64,000 bases of DNA from Marvinbryantia formatexigens (GCA_021771035.1 JAETPU010000003.1:62001-126000); one strand, 5' to 3'; numbered from the stretch's first letter, positions 34,973-44,275 are shown. Program-made: numbers and translations. The notes: generated from the sequence alone by a model not told the origin.

Positions 34973-35653
34973 TCAGGGCCTGCGTTCGGATGCCGCCTGA
35001 TGTTTCATGTCCAGATAGCCGATGAGAATCGTCCACACATAGGCGCAGGTCTTGGGGATCATCAGCATCCCCACAAGGGGAATGCGGTCCGCAAAGAGCA
35101 CCACCGGAATGTAACAGGCAAAGCTGAGAATGATCGTGAGCCCCATGAACCGGTAGGCCCTGTCCCCGGTGCGTTTCACCGAGCGCATAAACAGGACGAT
35201 TACCAGAATCCCCATGGCGGCAAAGGGCAGATTGCGCAGAATTCCCCAGGACACCGGCGCGTCCGGGCTCAGCCAGGCGTTCTGCGGGAACAGGCACAGT
35301 AAAACCCTAACGGCGGCCAGGAGAAACATCGCCAGCGTGAGACCGCGTTTTCCCTGAACCCGGTAGCGGACACGCCATACAAAATACAGCAGCACATAAA
35401 ACACCGTCATTGTAATGGAGGTGATGAGCTTTCCGATTCCCAAGGCCGCCGCCGCGTTTTCCAGCCCTACCGTGCACAGCGCATAGGCCCGGGGAATGAG
35501 ATGAAAGGCGTCTCCCGCTCCCAGTGTGACAGCCATCACTCCAAACAGGAGATACTGGGAATTCCCCCTGCTTTTGCGGATCATGGTAATTCCGATGCAA
35601 AGTACCGTCAGCAGATAGGCCGCGTCAAAGGCGGTCTCCATAATCGCCTGCAT
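34973..35653 (-). CDS. Seven-helix membrane protein of unknown function
   Basis: 226 residues, strongly hydrophobic, about seven helices (AYLLTVLCIGITMI, YLLFGVMAVTLGAGDAFHLI, LITSITMTVFYVLLYFVW and others). A conserved-looking GDAFHLIPR motif follows helix 2. No assigned family from the sequence. RBS GAGGAG. It lies between TetR (16 bp gap) and DUF2871 (85 bp gap), so all three probably form one unit whose expression TetR represses. Confidence 0.75.
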   Translation of the reverse strand: MQAIMETAFDAAYLLTVLCIGITMIRKSRGNSQYLLFGVMAVTLGAGDAFHLIPRAYALCTVGLENAAAALGIGKLITSITMTVFYVLLYFVWRVRYRVQGKRGLTLAMFLLAAVRVLLCLFPQNAWLSPDAPVSWGILRNLPFAAMGILVIVLFMRSVKRTGDRAYRFMGLTIILSFACYIPVVLFADRIPLVGMLMIPKTCAYVWTILIGYLDMKHQAASERRP

Positions 35654-35668
35654 CCTGATTCTCCTCTC

Positions 35669-36244
35669 TTATTCTCCCACGTTATGGGGATAAAGTACCC
35701 GCCGCAGAACTTCCAGCAGGAACTTGCAGTCCTCTCTGCCTTGGGCCAGGCACGCCAGCAGGGAGGAAAACACAAATTCCACAAAGTCCTCCCGGGTGAA
35801 CTGTTCTCCAAAGGCCCGGGGGTCAACCGCGGGATCCCGCTGCAGCACCGCCAGCAGCCCGCTTTTCATATGGGAAAAGCAGTTCTCCATCCTCTCCCGC
35901 GCCTTATGCCTGCCGCCTTGTGTAAAGCCCAGGGCGTGCTCCGAAAAAAAGCGCGGAAATTCCTGTTCTCCCTGCCGGGCCAGCGAATAAATCCATCCCA
36001 CATATTCGGTAAATCCGGCAGGCCCCTGATTTTGGGAGACGGCATGGAAAATATACTGCCAGATATCCTGCACGGCGGCACCCATCAGCTCCGCCTTGCT
36101 GGGGAAATAGTGATAGATGGAGCCCACCGCCACATGGCACTGCGCCGCAATCTCCCGCATATTTAAGGCGGACAGCCCCGAGGCCGCCACCGTCTGCCGG
36201 CAGGCCGCCAGGATTGCTTCCCGGGACGTGACAACCGTATTCAT
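35669..36244 (-). CDS. TetR/AcrR family regulator
   Basis: 191 residues. N-terminal HTH: SREAILAACRQTVAASGLSA, NMREIAAQCHVAVGSIYHYF and PSKAELMGA, followed by a variable all-helical ligand domain. ATG at 36244 with GGGGAGGCGGG upstream. A TGAACA/TGTTCA-like palindrome sits about 20 bp upstream and is probably its own operator. It heads an operon with two small membrane proteins, which are likely its regulon. Confidence 0.92.
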   Translation of the reverse strand: MNTVVTSREAILAACRQTVAASGLSALNMREIAAQCHVAVGSIYHYFPSKAELMGAAVQDIWQYIFHAVSQNQGPAGFTEYVGWIYSLARQGEQEFPRFFSEHALGFTQGGRHKARERMENCFSHMKSGLLAVLQRDPAVDPRAFGEQFTREDFVEFVFSSLLACLAQGREDCKFLLEVLRRVLYPHNVGE

Positions 36245-36263
36245 CTTCCCGCCTCCCCTCATA

Positions 36264-36278
36264 TTGAACACTGTTCAT
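36264..36278. promoter_or_regulatory. TetR operator candidate
   Basis: TTGAACACTGTTCAT, an inverted repeat TGAACA-C-TGTTCA, typical in size and place for a TetR autoregulatory site. Confidence 0.65.
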
Positions 36279-36520
36279 TTTAAGGCGGACTCCCCGCCAT
36301 GTCAAGGGTTTTGCAGGGATTTTATCAAAATCATCAGGGTAGCGGCGGTATGCACGAACCAGAAGGCGCGCAATCCGCCCCACTGCCCGGAGCGGCTCCC
36401 TATGTCCTACTGTGCACAAAAGGAATCAGCCCCGGAAACGGCAGTAACAGGACGCCGGGCAAAGCGTCCCCTATGCTTTTGCCCCACAGTTTGTCCCGCC
36501 ATTGGGTAAAAAGAGGCCGT

Positions 36521-36560
36521 AAAAGGACTCCCGGCAGGGAATTGGCCTGCCGGGAGTCCC
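36521..36560 (-). terminator. Terminator of the Hsp20 gene
   Basis: GGACTCCCGGCAGG pairs with CCTGCCGGGAGTCC (36525-36560), followed on the minus strand by TTTT. Confidence 0.85.
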
Positions 36561-36638
36561 CGCGTTCCGATAAACTGCCGCGCGGCCTTTTTCTCAGGGT
36601 TTGCGGCAGCCGATGCTTTTCTCTAATTCCCTGACCGG

Positions 36639-37073
36639 TTAGGGCTCAATGGGGATCTCCCTTGGCAGCTGCTGATCCTGGGGCAGCTTAGGGAGGACCA
36701 CCTCCAGCAGGCCGTTGGAGAACTTCGCGGTAATCCCCTGGGCCTGGATATTGGAAATATCGAAGCTGCGTGTCAATTCCTGCTGGGAAGTTTCCCGCCG
36801 GATGTAGGCGCCCTCCCCCACCGGTTCAACGGGAGCCTGGGTTTTGGCGGCCCGGATCACCAGGCGGCTGGCCTGGGTCTGCAGAGAAACCTCCTCCCGG
36901 GAAAAGCCGGGCAGCTGCGCCTTGAGCAGAAAGCTGTCCCCCATGTCCAGCACATCGGTGCGCATGGAGGCAAGCCCCGGAAGAAAGGCGCCGAAGAAGG
37001 CCTGCTCCACCTCGCTGAAATAGGAGGTAAGATCCTCCGGTTTTTTCGCAAAGGGCAAAAAATCAATTGGCAT
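36639..37073 (-). CDS. Hsp20/alpha-crystallin small heat shock protein
   Basis: 144 residues. ATP-independent holdase that binds unfolding proteins. The alpha-crystallin domain shows LLKAQLPGFSREEVSLQTQ (strands 2-3), the swapped region RRETSQQELTRSFDI, and NGLLEVVLPK, the GVLxVxxPK signature. A C-terminal IPIEP carries the I-x-I anchoring motif. An ATG at 37085 abuts AAGGA with no spacer; the ATG at 37073 has 12 bases and is preferred. No CIRCE element was seen upstream. Confidence 0.92.
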   Translation of the reverse strand: MPIDFLPFAKKPEDLTSYFSEVEQAFFGAFLPGLASMRTDVLDMGDSFLLKAQLPGFSREEVSLQTQASRLVIRAAKTQAPVEPVGEGAYIRRETSQQELTRSFDISNIQAQGITAKFSNGLLEVVLPKLPQDQQLPREIPIEP

Positions 37074-37316
37074 CGTCTCTTTCATTCCTTTCCGGGAATG
37101 GTGCCGGGTATGGCACCGCCGGTTCTGGGCCTTTTGCGTTTCGGCAAAGGGTGTCAACCGGGTTCCCCCTACATGAGTTTGCACCATCAGAGCCTCTGGC
37201 CCGGATGGCTTTGCTTCTATTGTATGCCCGCCTCATGCAGGGGTTCCGCTCCCTGTCCCAAGGTATCCATATTACACAAATTAGGAGCTGGATTTTCTCC
37301 AATACTAGGCGTCTTG

Positions 37317-37345
37317 TTGACAAGGGCCGAGGGATATGATACTCT
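37317..37345 (+). promoter_or_regulatory. SigA promoter of the MATE gene
   Basis: TTGACA (37317-37322), 17 bp, TACTCT (37340-37345), about 75 bp before the start codon. Confidence 0.65.
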
Positions 37346-37420
37346 GAAAACAAAGATTATCGGAGGGGACCTTGGGTCCGTTCTTTTTTTGTGGGGTTTT
37401 TTAAGGGGGAACGAAACGAC

Positions 37421-38797
37421 ATGGAGCGAGGATGGAAAAAGTATTGTTGGGACAAGGATTTTTTGAAAATGGTGAGTACCATTGCCATTCCGATTATCCT
37501 GCAGCAGCTGGTGGAAAACCTGGTGAGCCTGGCGGACTCCGTGATGATTTCAGGCTACAGCTCCATCGGCGTCAGCGCGGTGCAGATTGGTTCCCAGTGG
37601 GAATCCATCGCGTCCCTGTTTTCCTTCGGCATCTGCTCGGGAGTCGGGATTTACACGGCGCAGTTCATCGGCTCCAGGGACATGGCAAATCTCAAAAAAT
37701 CCTTTGGGACCATGATCACGCTGTCCCTATTGGTAAGCATCCCCTTCATTGCCCTGGCCTTTATCATCCCCAAGCCCATCTGCGGCTTTTTTATCCAGGA
37801 CGCCGCAGTGGTGCAGGATGGCGCCGCCTACCTGATGATCACCAGTGTGAGCTACCTGTTTGTGATGATCTCCTTCAGCTATAACTACACCTACCGCTGT
37901 ATGGGAAAGACCCAGGTAGCCATGTATATTGCCGGGGCCACTGTGCTGATTAACTGCCTGCTCAACTACATCCTCATCTACGGAAAGCTGGGGCTTCCTG
38001 CCCTGGGGGTGGTGGGCGCCGCTGTGGCAACCCTGCTCTCCCGGGCCCTGGGCACCCTGATGTATGTGGTGTATTCCCGCTCAACCAGGCAGCCCTTCCT
38101 GGGCACCTTTGCGCAGATGTTCCGCCTGGACCGGGAATTTTTGCTGCCGGTTCTGCGCCGGATTACCCCCACTGTCGCCAACGAGGCCTTTTTTGGCATC
38201 GGGCAGTCCCTGTATTTCAAGGCCTTTGGGATGCTGGGGGCGGCGGCTATTACGAGCGTTGCCATCGCCGACAGGATCAGCAACCTGTTTTTTATGGTGA
38301 TATGGGCCATCACCACGGCGGTGCAGACCATCATCGGCAATCAGCTGGGGGCCGGGGAATTCGACGGCGCCAAGCGCTACGCCAACTACTTTATGGGCCT
38401 GGGCGCGGTGGTTTCCGTGATACTGGGGATTGGCATGGCCCTGACGGCGCCGCTGTTTGTGGAAATTTTGTATCCCAAGGAGCCCTCCGCGGTGCACAGC
38501 GCGGCTGTGGCAATCCTGGCGGCCTATTCCATTAAAATCTGCCTGCGGCTGTTTAACTCCATCATCTTCGGCTGTCTGCGCTGCGGCGGGGACACCAAGG
38601 TGCTGGCCCTGCTGGATTCGGTGATTTTGTATGCCGTGGGCATCCCTCTGGCGTTTTTATCCGTGGGCGTGTTCCATCTGAGCATTGTCACCACAATCTT
38701 TATTGTGCAGCTGGAGCAGGTGGTGCGCATTATTTTGGCCTACCGCCGGTACCGTTCCGGGGCCTGGATCCAGAATGTCACCACAGACGTGCAGTAG
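37421..38797 (+). CDS. MATE family efflux transporter
   Basis: 458 residues, 12 expected helices in two repeats (IAIPIILQQLVENLVSLADS and RITPTVANEAFFGIGQSLYF open the two halves). Secondary multidrug/metabolite antiporter in the inner membrane. The start follows GGGGGA at 10 bases; a 10-residue longer frame is possible. It is a different lineage from the MATE gene at 52383 (LQQLVENLVSLADSVMIS versus LIQLLYNIVDRIYIGHL). Flanked by its own promoter and a bidirectional terminator; no regulator nearby. Confidence 0.93.
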   Translation: MERGWKKYCWDKDFLKMVSTIAIPIILQQLVENLVSLADSVMISGYSSIGVSAVQIGSQWESIASLFSFGICSGVGIYTAQFIGSRDMANLKKSFGTMITLSLLVSIPFIALAFIIPKPICGFFIQDAAVVQDGAAYLMITSVSYLFVMISFSYNYTYRCMGKTQVAMYIAGATVLINCLLNYILIYGKLGLPALGVVGAAVATLLSRALGTLMYVVYSRSTRQPFLGTFAQMFRLDREFLLPVLRRITPTVANEAFFGIGQSLYFKAFGMLGAAAITSVAIADRISNLFFMVIWAITTAVQTIIGNQLGAGEFDGAKRYANYFMGLGAVVSVILGIGMALTAPLFVEILYPKEPSAVHSAAVAILAAYSIKICLRLFNSIIFGCLRCGGDTKVLALLDSVILYAVGIPLAFLSVGVFHLSIVTTIFIVQLEQVVRIILAYRRYRSGAWIQNVTTDVQ

Positions 38798-38921
38798 CGG
38801 CCATGCCCAGCGGCGGTTACCGGGTAAACCATTCCCTCCGGGTTCCACTGCGTGCCAAAACTGCCGCAGCCGGGGGTTTTCGGAATGGTCCCGCACCTGC
38901 CGCCATGGTTCCGCGTCAATC

Positions 38922-38962
38922 AAGCCTGGGCCCGCCGGAAGTTCCCGCGGGCCCAGGCTTTT
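38922..38962. terminator. Bidirectional terminator between convergent genes
   Basis: AAGCCTGGGCCCGC pairs with GCGGGCCCAGGCTT, with T-runs on the plus strand. Confidence 0.8.
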
Positions 38963-38972
38963 GCTGCGCTTA

Positions 38973-40130
38973 TCATCCCAAAACCAGTTTGGCAAAGAAA
39001 TACAGCGGAACTAAGAGCCCCGCATTCACAAGGGTGAACACCATCAGGTACCTTGAAGGCTCTGCCTCGGGAGAACGCACATAAAATTTAAAGGAAATCA
39101 GGCTGGCCAGGGAGGCAATCAGGGTTCCCAAGCCGCCCAGATTGGTTCCCGCCACCAGGCTGGCGGATTCCTGGGTGAAGCCGCTGAGCATCACCGCGGC
39201 GGGGACATTGCTGAGCACCTGGCTGGCCAGAACGCTCACCAGCAGTTCCCGGCCTGTGAGAATCTGCTGCATCCAGGCGCTCACCTGCGGGATGCGGGCC
39301 AGGTTTCCCACGAAAATAAAGAAGCACACAAAGGTGGCTAACAGGGCATAGTCAATCTTCCAAAAGAGCGGACGGGCAAACAGGCACAGGTACCCCAGCA
39401 CCGCCAGGCCCACCGCCCAAACGGGGAGCAGCCCCAGCACGCTGGCCAGGCACATGGCGAACAGGAACAGCCAGATACACAGCTTGACGCCGCTTCCCGC
39501 CTGCACCGCGCCGGCGGGGGTAAACGGCACCTGGAGCTTTTCCCGTGGGGTTAGCCGGCAGAGAACCAGCAGCAGGACAAGGCTTGCCGCGCACAGGGGA
39601 AGCGTGACGGCAAAAAAGGAGGCAGCCGGCAGGCCGTACCGGGACACCAGGTATAAATTCTGCGGATTTCCAACCGGGGTGAGCATACTTCCCAAATTTG
39701 CCCCCACAGTCTGCAGGCAGACAATCCAGATGGTATGCCGGCTCTGTCCGCACAGCCGCAGCACCGCGATGGCAAAGGGCACAAAGGTAAGAAGGGCCAC
39801 GTCATTGGTCATCAGCATGGAAGAAAAAAAGCAAAGCAGCACCAGAATCGTCCCCAGTGTGCGAAGGCTGGAGGCTGCAGAGGCCAGCTTCTGGGCCAGG
39901 CGATCAAACAGCCCCAGCTGGCTCAGCCCCGCTACCACCGCCATCAGGCAGAAGAGCAGCACCAGCACCTTTACATCAATATAGCCCAGGTATTCCCGAT
40001 CCGGCGTTACGAAAAGCATGGAGGCTGCCGCTGCCCCCAGGGCGCAGGCCAGGACAATTTCCCCTTTAAAAAACGCAGCCAATTTCCGGAGAACGCAGGC
40101 TGGCCCGGCCAGGAACTTTTTTTCTTTCAT
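38973..40130 (-). CDS. ArsB/SLC13-type anion permease
   Basis: 385 residues, about 10-11 helices, of the ion-transporter superfamily that includes ArsB, NhaD and SLC13 carriers. Two re-entrant-loop signatures are visible: MTNDVALLTFVPFAI and GSMLTPVGNPQNLYLVSRYG (with the T-x-x-GNPQN motif) in the first half, and LSNVPAAVMLSGF followed by GTNLGGLGTLIASLASLI in the second. No arsenic genes adjoin, so the substrate (anion, dicarboxylate or Na+/H+) is open. RBS GAGGAGAG. Confidence 0.87.
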   Translation of the reverse strand: MKEKKFLAGPACVLRKLAAFFKGEIVLACALGAAAASMLFVTPDREYLGYIDVKVLVLLFCLMAVVAGLSQLGLFDRLAQKLASAASSLRTLGTILVLLCFFSSMLMTNDVALLTFVPFAIAVLRLCGQSRHTIWIVCLQTVGANLGSMLTPVGNPQNLYLVSRYGLPAASFFAVTLPLCAASLVLLLVLCRLTPREKLQVPFTPAGAVQAGSGVKLCIWLFLFAMCLASVLGLLPVWAVGLAVLGYLCLFARPLFWKIDYALLATFVCFFIFVGNLARIPQVSAWMQQILTGRELLVSVLASQVLSNVPAAVMLSGFTQESASLVAGTNLGGLGTLIASLASLISFKFYVRSPEAEPSRYLMVFTLVNAGLLVPLYFFAKLVLG

Positions 40131-40167
40131 TTTCTCTCTCCTCGCTGACAGTATTTCCTAGACCCCG

Positions 40168-40830
40168 CTATGCCCAGATAAGCGCCTCGCTCTGCTTTTC
40201 CCTGAGAACGGCGGCCCGCAGCCGGTAATCGGGCATCGTATCCTCCACCAGCCGGTAAAAGGAAGCGGAATGGTTTTTTTCCCGGATATGGGCCAGCTCG
40301 TGGACCACCACCGCGTCAATCACCCGAGGGGGAAAGCTCATCAGGTACAGGGAAAAATTCAGCGTGTTTTTCCCGCTGCAGGAGCCCCACCGGGTCCTGG
40401 CCGACGTCACGGACACCCGCGTTGGGGCAAGCCCCATCCGGGAGGAAAAATACTCCACCCTTCCCGGGATATACTCCCGTGCCTGGCGCCGCATCCAAGC
40501 CGTCAGCGCTTCCCGTCGGCAGGCCTCCTCCCCCTGCGGCAGCCAAAGCGTGTTTCCCGTCAGCCGGCATTCCCCCTGGGAGGAAGCCAGCACCACCCGG
40601 GAACCCAAAAACAAAATTTCTTCCCCGTCTCTCAGCCCGAAAGCCGCCTTGCAGCTGGCGGCCTTTTGCGCCTTTTGTACCTGCCGCTCAATCCACTGGC
40701 TGTGGCGGGCGGCAATTTCTTCAATTTCCCGCAGGCTGGCGCGCACAGGCGCCCGCACCACCAATTCCCCCTGTGGGGTTATGGTCAGGCTAACGGTTTT
40801 TCGTTTGCTGCGGATGAGCCGGTATTCCAT
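40168..40830 (-). CDS. YgjP/WLM-like zinc metalloprotease (DUF45)
   Basis: 220 residues with the gluzincin motif HELAH (177-181) and the downstream NHSASFYRLV His187 as probable third ligand. A TRWGSCS motif (~147-151) is shared by the YgjP-type DUF45 family. The N-terminal domain (MEYRLIRSKRKTVSLTI) is beta-rich. Homologues belong to the M48-related minigluzincins; substrates are unknown. It lies 37 bp upstream of the permease gene on the same strand. Confidence 0.92.
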   Translation of the reverse strand: MEYRLIRSKRKTVSLTITPQGELVVRAPVRASLREIEEIAARHSQWIERQVQKAQKAASCKAAFGLRDGEEILFLGSRVVLASSQGECRLTGNTLWLPQGEEACRREALTAWMRRQAREYIPGRVEYFSSRMGLAPTRVSVTSARTRWGSCSGKNTLNFSLYLMSFPPRVIDAVVVHELAHIREKNHSASFYRLVEDTMPDYRLRAAVLREKQSEALIWA

Positions 40831-40935
40831 GCCGCCGCCTCCAATTCTGAAAAAAATCGTTTTTATTATACTCCCGGCGGGGGGATCCCTGCAATCCCAG
40901 TGAGTATGCCCATATAGGCATTTTCTGAAAAATTT

Positions 40936-40943
40936 GATACAAT
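40936..40943 (+). promoter_or_regulatory. Extended -10 promoter of the flavoprotein gene
   Basis: TG-A-TACAAT, an extended -10 element about 90 bp before the start codon, with no strong -35 box. Confidence 0.5.
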
Positions 40944-41032
40944 AGGACCCGGGACGTACGCTGAAAAATCCTGTGCCTCAAGCTGCGGGCGCCCAACGGC
41001 CGGTACAACCGCCAGAAAGGACGATAAAAGCG

Positions 41033-42283
41033 ATGGATATCTGGGATCTCACAATTATCGGCGCCGGAGCCTCCGGGCTGGCCTGCGCAATCGCCGCAGG
41101 ACAGCAAACCCCCCGCGCAAAAATCCTGGTGCTGGAAAAGCTGGACCGGGTGGGAAAAAAGCTGCTGGCCACGGGAAACGGGCGCTGTAACCTGAGCAAT
41201 ACGGCAATTGGCCCCCAGGCCTACCATTCCCAGGCGCCGGAGCTTTTAAAACCGGCGTTGGAATGTATGCCCACCGGTTTGGTGACCGGTTTTTTTGAAA
41301 ATCTGGGCCTTCTCTGCCGCACCCAGGCGGACGGGCTCATCTACCCGTATTGCAACCAGGCCTCTGTGGTGCTGGACTGCCTGCGGGCCGAGCTGGAATC
41401 CCTGTCCATTCCGGTGGAGTGTTCCTGCGCCATCCAAGAGATCCGGCCCAGCCGGGGGATTTTCTCCCTGACTGCCGCAGACGGCCGCCGTTTTCTCACC
41501 AAGGCCGTAGTGCTCGCAGCCGGGGGAATGGCCTCCCCCAAGCTGGGCAGCGCGGGAGAGGGGCTTTCCCTGGCAAAACAGCTTGGCCACAGCGCCACTG
41601 CGCTTTCCCCGGCCCTGCTGCCTCTGCCCTGTCCCGGGCTGCCCGGCGGGCTCAAGGGAATCCGGGCGTTGGGTGAAGCCAGGCTGTACCGGGACAGCCA
41701 GCTGCTGCGGTGTGAACGGGGGGAACTGCAGTTTGCAGATGGGGCTCTCTCCGGAATCCCCATCTTCCAGCTCACCACCGAGATGGGGCATCCATCCAGA
41801 AAAGGCGTCTATACAGTGTCCCTGGATCTGCTGCCGCAGCTGTCCCGGGAGGAATTGGAGGCCATCCTCTCACAGCGGGCACGCAGCGGGCATTACCTCT
41901 GTGCCCAAACCCTGCTGCGGGGGATGCTCTCCAACCGTCTTGGCTATGCGGTCATGAAATCCTGCGGGATATCCCCCCTGTCCCTGCCGGTTGCAGCCCT
42001 CTCTGCGGCACAGATCCGGGCCCTGGCGTCCACCCTCAAAAATTGGCGGCTCAAGGTATCCCCTCCCGCTGCCTGGGACGCCGCCCAGGTCACCTTGGGC
42101 GGAATTCCCCTGGAACAGGTGGAGCTCCCCAGCTTTGCCTCCCGGATTCGCCGGGGAGTCTATCTCACCGGCGAGGTTCTGGATGTCACCGGCGACTGCG
42201 GAGGGTATAACCTGCACTGGGCCTTTTCGTCCGGGATTCTGGCGGGGCGGCACGCCGCAGCAGCAGTAAGCCGTCAAAAATAG
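41033..42283 (+). CDS. HI0933/BaiN-type FAD-dependent oxidoreductase
   Basis: 416 residues. N-terminal Rossmann motif LTIIGAGASGLACAIAA (G-x-G-x-x-G), then the family signature GKKLLATGNGRCNLSN (~42-57), VVLAAGGMASPKLGS and a C-terminal GEVLDVTGDCGGYNLHWAFS that closes FAD binding. BaiN of bile-acid-converting clostridia belongs here, but most homologues have no known substrate. The start at 41033 is 11 bases after AGAAAGGA; a 20-residue longer frame is not supported. Confidence 0.92.
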   Translation: MDIWDLTIIGAGASGLACAIAAGQQTPRAKILVLEKLDRVGKKLLATGNGRCNLSNTAIGPQAYHSQAPELLKPALECMPTGLVTGFFENLGLLCRTQADGLIYPYCNQASVVLDCLRAELESLSIPVECSCAIQEIRPSRGIFSLTAADGRRFLTKAVVLAAGGMASPKLGSAGEGLSLAKQLGHSATALSPALLPLPCPGLPGGLKGIRALGEARLYRDSQLLRCERGELQFADGALSGIPIFQLTTEMGHPSRKGVYTVSLDLLPQLSREELEAILSQRARSGHYLCAQTLLRGMLSNRLGYAVMKSCGISPLSLPVAALSAAQIRALASTLKNWRLKVSPPAAWDAAQVTLGGIPLEQVELPSFASRIRRGVYLTGEVLDVTGDCGGYNLHWAFSSGILAGRHAAAAVSRQK

Positions 42284-42373
42284 CGGAAAGGCCGAAACCA
42301 TCATCCATCGTGAAACATGATTCCGGGAAATAATCCGTATTACCGTGGACTATTTTTTTGTTAAAACCCATGC

Positions 42374-42417
42374 AAAACAGAATAAATATCATATTTTGTG
42401 AGATAATATTCTGTTTT
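42374..42417. repeat. Inverted repeat upstream of an XRE gene
   Basis: AAAACAGAATA (42374-42384) and TATTCTGTTTT (42407-42417), a perfect 11 bp pair 22 bp apart in an AT-rich 300 bp intergenic region. It could be an operator for the XRE protein or a weak terminator for the flavoprotein gene. Confidence 0.5.
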
Positions 42418-42582
42418 ATCCCCTTTTTGGAGGGTATTCCTTAATTTTTATTCTTAAACCCAGATTATTTGACAAAAACTTGCGAAAAATCGGGCTTTTA
42501 AATGGTGGGATAATGTCGATTGCCTGAAACTGCACAAAGATGTACCGTTTTCCTTGGATACTTTTTTGAGGAGGACGCTATT

Positions 42583-42843
42583 GTGCAGATGAAACTCAAT
42601 GACAATCAGCTGAACACACTGCGGTTTATCTCTGAAAAAGTCCGTCAGCTCCGCACAGGGCTTGGAATCAGCCAGAACCAGCTGGCCAAGCTGTGCGAGG
42701 TGGATCCCTCCAGTATTAAAAAGCTGGAATCCTGCCGCTCGATTAACAATCCAACAATCGTCCTTCTCTTTCGCGTGGCCGATGTCCTGGGCGTTTCGAT
42801 CCGGGAGCTCTTTCCTCCCCAAGGTTCTGACACCCAGGAATAA
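42583..42843 (+). CDS. Small XRE-family HTH regulator
   Basis: 86 residues. HTH region SEKVRQLRTGLGISQNQLAK, then PSSIKKLESCRSINNPTIV and a closing VLGVSIRELFPPQ. The GTG start has GAGGAGG 7-8 bases upstream; an ATG two codons later is less well placed. No sensor domain. It precedes the DUF4250 gene by 56 bp in the same direction. Confidence 0.85.
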   Translation: MQMKLNDNQLNTLRFISEKVRQLRTGLGISQNQLAKLCEVDPSSIKKLESCRSINNPTIVLLFRVADVLGVSIRELFPPQGSDTQE

Positions 42844-42899
42844 GGGAACGGACTTTTTCATTTGCAGGCCCCTGACAGCAAGTTGGAAAGGAGAACCCC

Positions 42900-43079
42900 A
42901 TGCCGCTGCCGAATGATCCCTTTATTCTGCTCAGCGTTATCAACACCAAGCTGCGGGACTTTTACCCCAGCTTAGCGGAGCTGTGCAGCAGTGAGGATAT
43001 CAGCTGTGAGGAGCTGGAAACCGCCCTGGCCCAGGTGGGCTACCGCTACAGTGCCCAGCACAACCAGTTTATCCGCTGA
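42900..43079 (+). CDS. DUF4250 family small protein
   Basis: 59 residues: PLPNDPFILLSVINTKLRDF is the unmistakable N-terminus of DUF4250, followed by YPSLAELCSSEDISCEELET and GYRYSAQHNQFIR. The family is widespread in Clostridia and Bacteroidetes; function unknown. Strong AAAGGAG site 7 bases before the ATG, and a terminator follows directly, so it is an expressed small gene. Confidence 0.93.
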   Translation: MPLPNDPFILLSVINTKLRDFYPSLAELCSSEDISCEELETALAQVGYRYSAQHNQFIR

Positions 43080-43091
43080 GCGCTCTAACAA

Positions 43092-43132
43092 GACAGGCCC
43101 GCCGGTACGTGTACGGCGGGCCTGTCTTTTAT
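43092..43132 (+). terminator. Terminator of the XRE-DUF4250 unit
   Basis: GACAGGCCCGCCG pairs perfectly with CGGCGGGCCTGTC, followed by TTTTATTT. Confidence 0.92.
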
Positions 43133-43243
43133 TTGGGGTTCGCGGCGAAGGGCGGCTTCACAGCGCCGGTACGAAAACATCATCCGCATTGGACGGGGCG
43201 CTGAGTTCGCTCTCCCGGAAGCGCCGTTACACAAGGGTTTTCA

Positions 43244-43272
43244 TTGTCCTGAATTGGAAATTATGGTAAAAT
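43244..43272 (+). promoter_or_regulatory. SigA promoter of the flavodoxin-family reductase
   Basis: TTGTCC (43244-43249), 17 bp, TAAAAT (43267-43272), about 50 bp before the ATG. Confidence 0.7.
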
Positions 43273-43321
43273 GAAAAAATCGTTTACAATCCATGAGAAC
43301 CGCAGAGGAGGACATTTTGGT

Positions 43322-43906
43322 ATGAAACGCCTATTAGTGATCCAGGGCGGCGGACGTCCTAAGGGAAACACATCCCAGCTCATCGAGCATTTTATGGCGG
43401 GTGCCCGGGCAGCCGGACATACTGTGGAACGGTTTTCCCTTGTAACGCATGAGGTGAAGGGATGCCTGGGATGCAACGCCTGCCGGTATGGAAAGCCCTG
43501 CATTCAAAAGGACGGTTTTCAGGAACTTCTTCCGAAAATCCAGACAGCCGATTGTATCGTTTTCGCTTCACCCCTGTACTTCTGGACGTTCTCCTCCAGA
43601 ATCAAGGCACTGATTGAGCGATTCTATTCCATGGCACAGGCAGATCCCGCTCCTGTGCTGGGACGCTATGAAACATACCCAGTACGGGACTGCGCCCTGC
43701 TTATGACCGCCGCTGACAATTACTTCTGGACATTTGAGCAGGCAGCCTCCTATTATCAATTCGCCTTGATTCACTACATCGGCTTTCATGATAAAGGGAT
43801 GCTGCTAGCGGGCGGCTGTGGTGATACCAACGGGAAACCTCAAATTGATAAGACACCCCACCTGAAGGCAGCATATGAGTTCGGAAAAGGGCTTTATCAA
43901 TTCTGA
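43322..43906 (+). CDS. Flavodoxin family NAD(P)H reductase
   Basis: 194 residues of the NADPH-dependent FMN reductase/iron-sulfur flavoprotein type. FMN phosphate loop: QGGGRPKGNTSQLIEHF; GCLGCNACRYGKPCIQKDGF has the CxxCxxC pattern typical of this clade; FASPLYFWTFSSRIKALIER is the second FMN contact. RBS GAGGAGG; a 17-residue longer frame is unlikely. Codon use is less GC-biased than in the neighbours, which fits its position beside the AT-rich RNA region. Confidence 0.92.
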   Translation: MKRLLVIQGGGRPKGNTSQLIEHFMAGARAAGHTVERFSLVTHEVKGCLGCNACRYGKPCIQKDGFQELLPKIQTADCIVFASPLYFWTFSSRIKALIERFYSMAQADPAPVLGRYETYPVRDCALLMTAADNYFWTFEQAASYYQFALIHYIGFHDKGMLLAGGCGDTNGKPQIDKTPHLKAAYEFGKGLYQF

Positions 43907-43941
43907 GTACATATTTCCCGGCAGATTGATTCTAAAATTTC

Positions 43942-43984
43942 AACCCTAAACCAGGTGATACTAAAAACCTGGTTTAGGGTTTTA
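43942..43984 (+). terminator. Terminator of the reductase gene
   Basis: AACCCTAAACCAGG pairs with CCTGGTTTAGGGTT across about 12 bases, ending in TTTT. Confidence 0.88.
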
Positions 43985-44275
43985 GTCTATCATGCCCGCC
44001 CAAGCATCAAGAAAAACCGGTGCTGTGCGGGCCTGCAAATCCCCAGCCGGCAGGCCCTATCCGGGCATTCAGCGGCGAAAACTTATATATCCGGTATAAA
44101 TCCAAAACCCGCCCGCTATACCGGCAGGCCGGCTTTCCCACAAACGTTCTCAGCGCTTTTACGGCATAAAAATAAGCCGCTATCCTGCGGCCTCACTCAT
44201 AATTTTCTGCAGCGGCGCGGGGGCAAAATCCCCGGTGAACGCTCCCCAACTATCCCATCACCCATAAAGCGGCAC

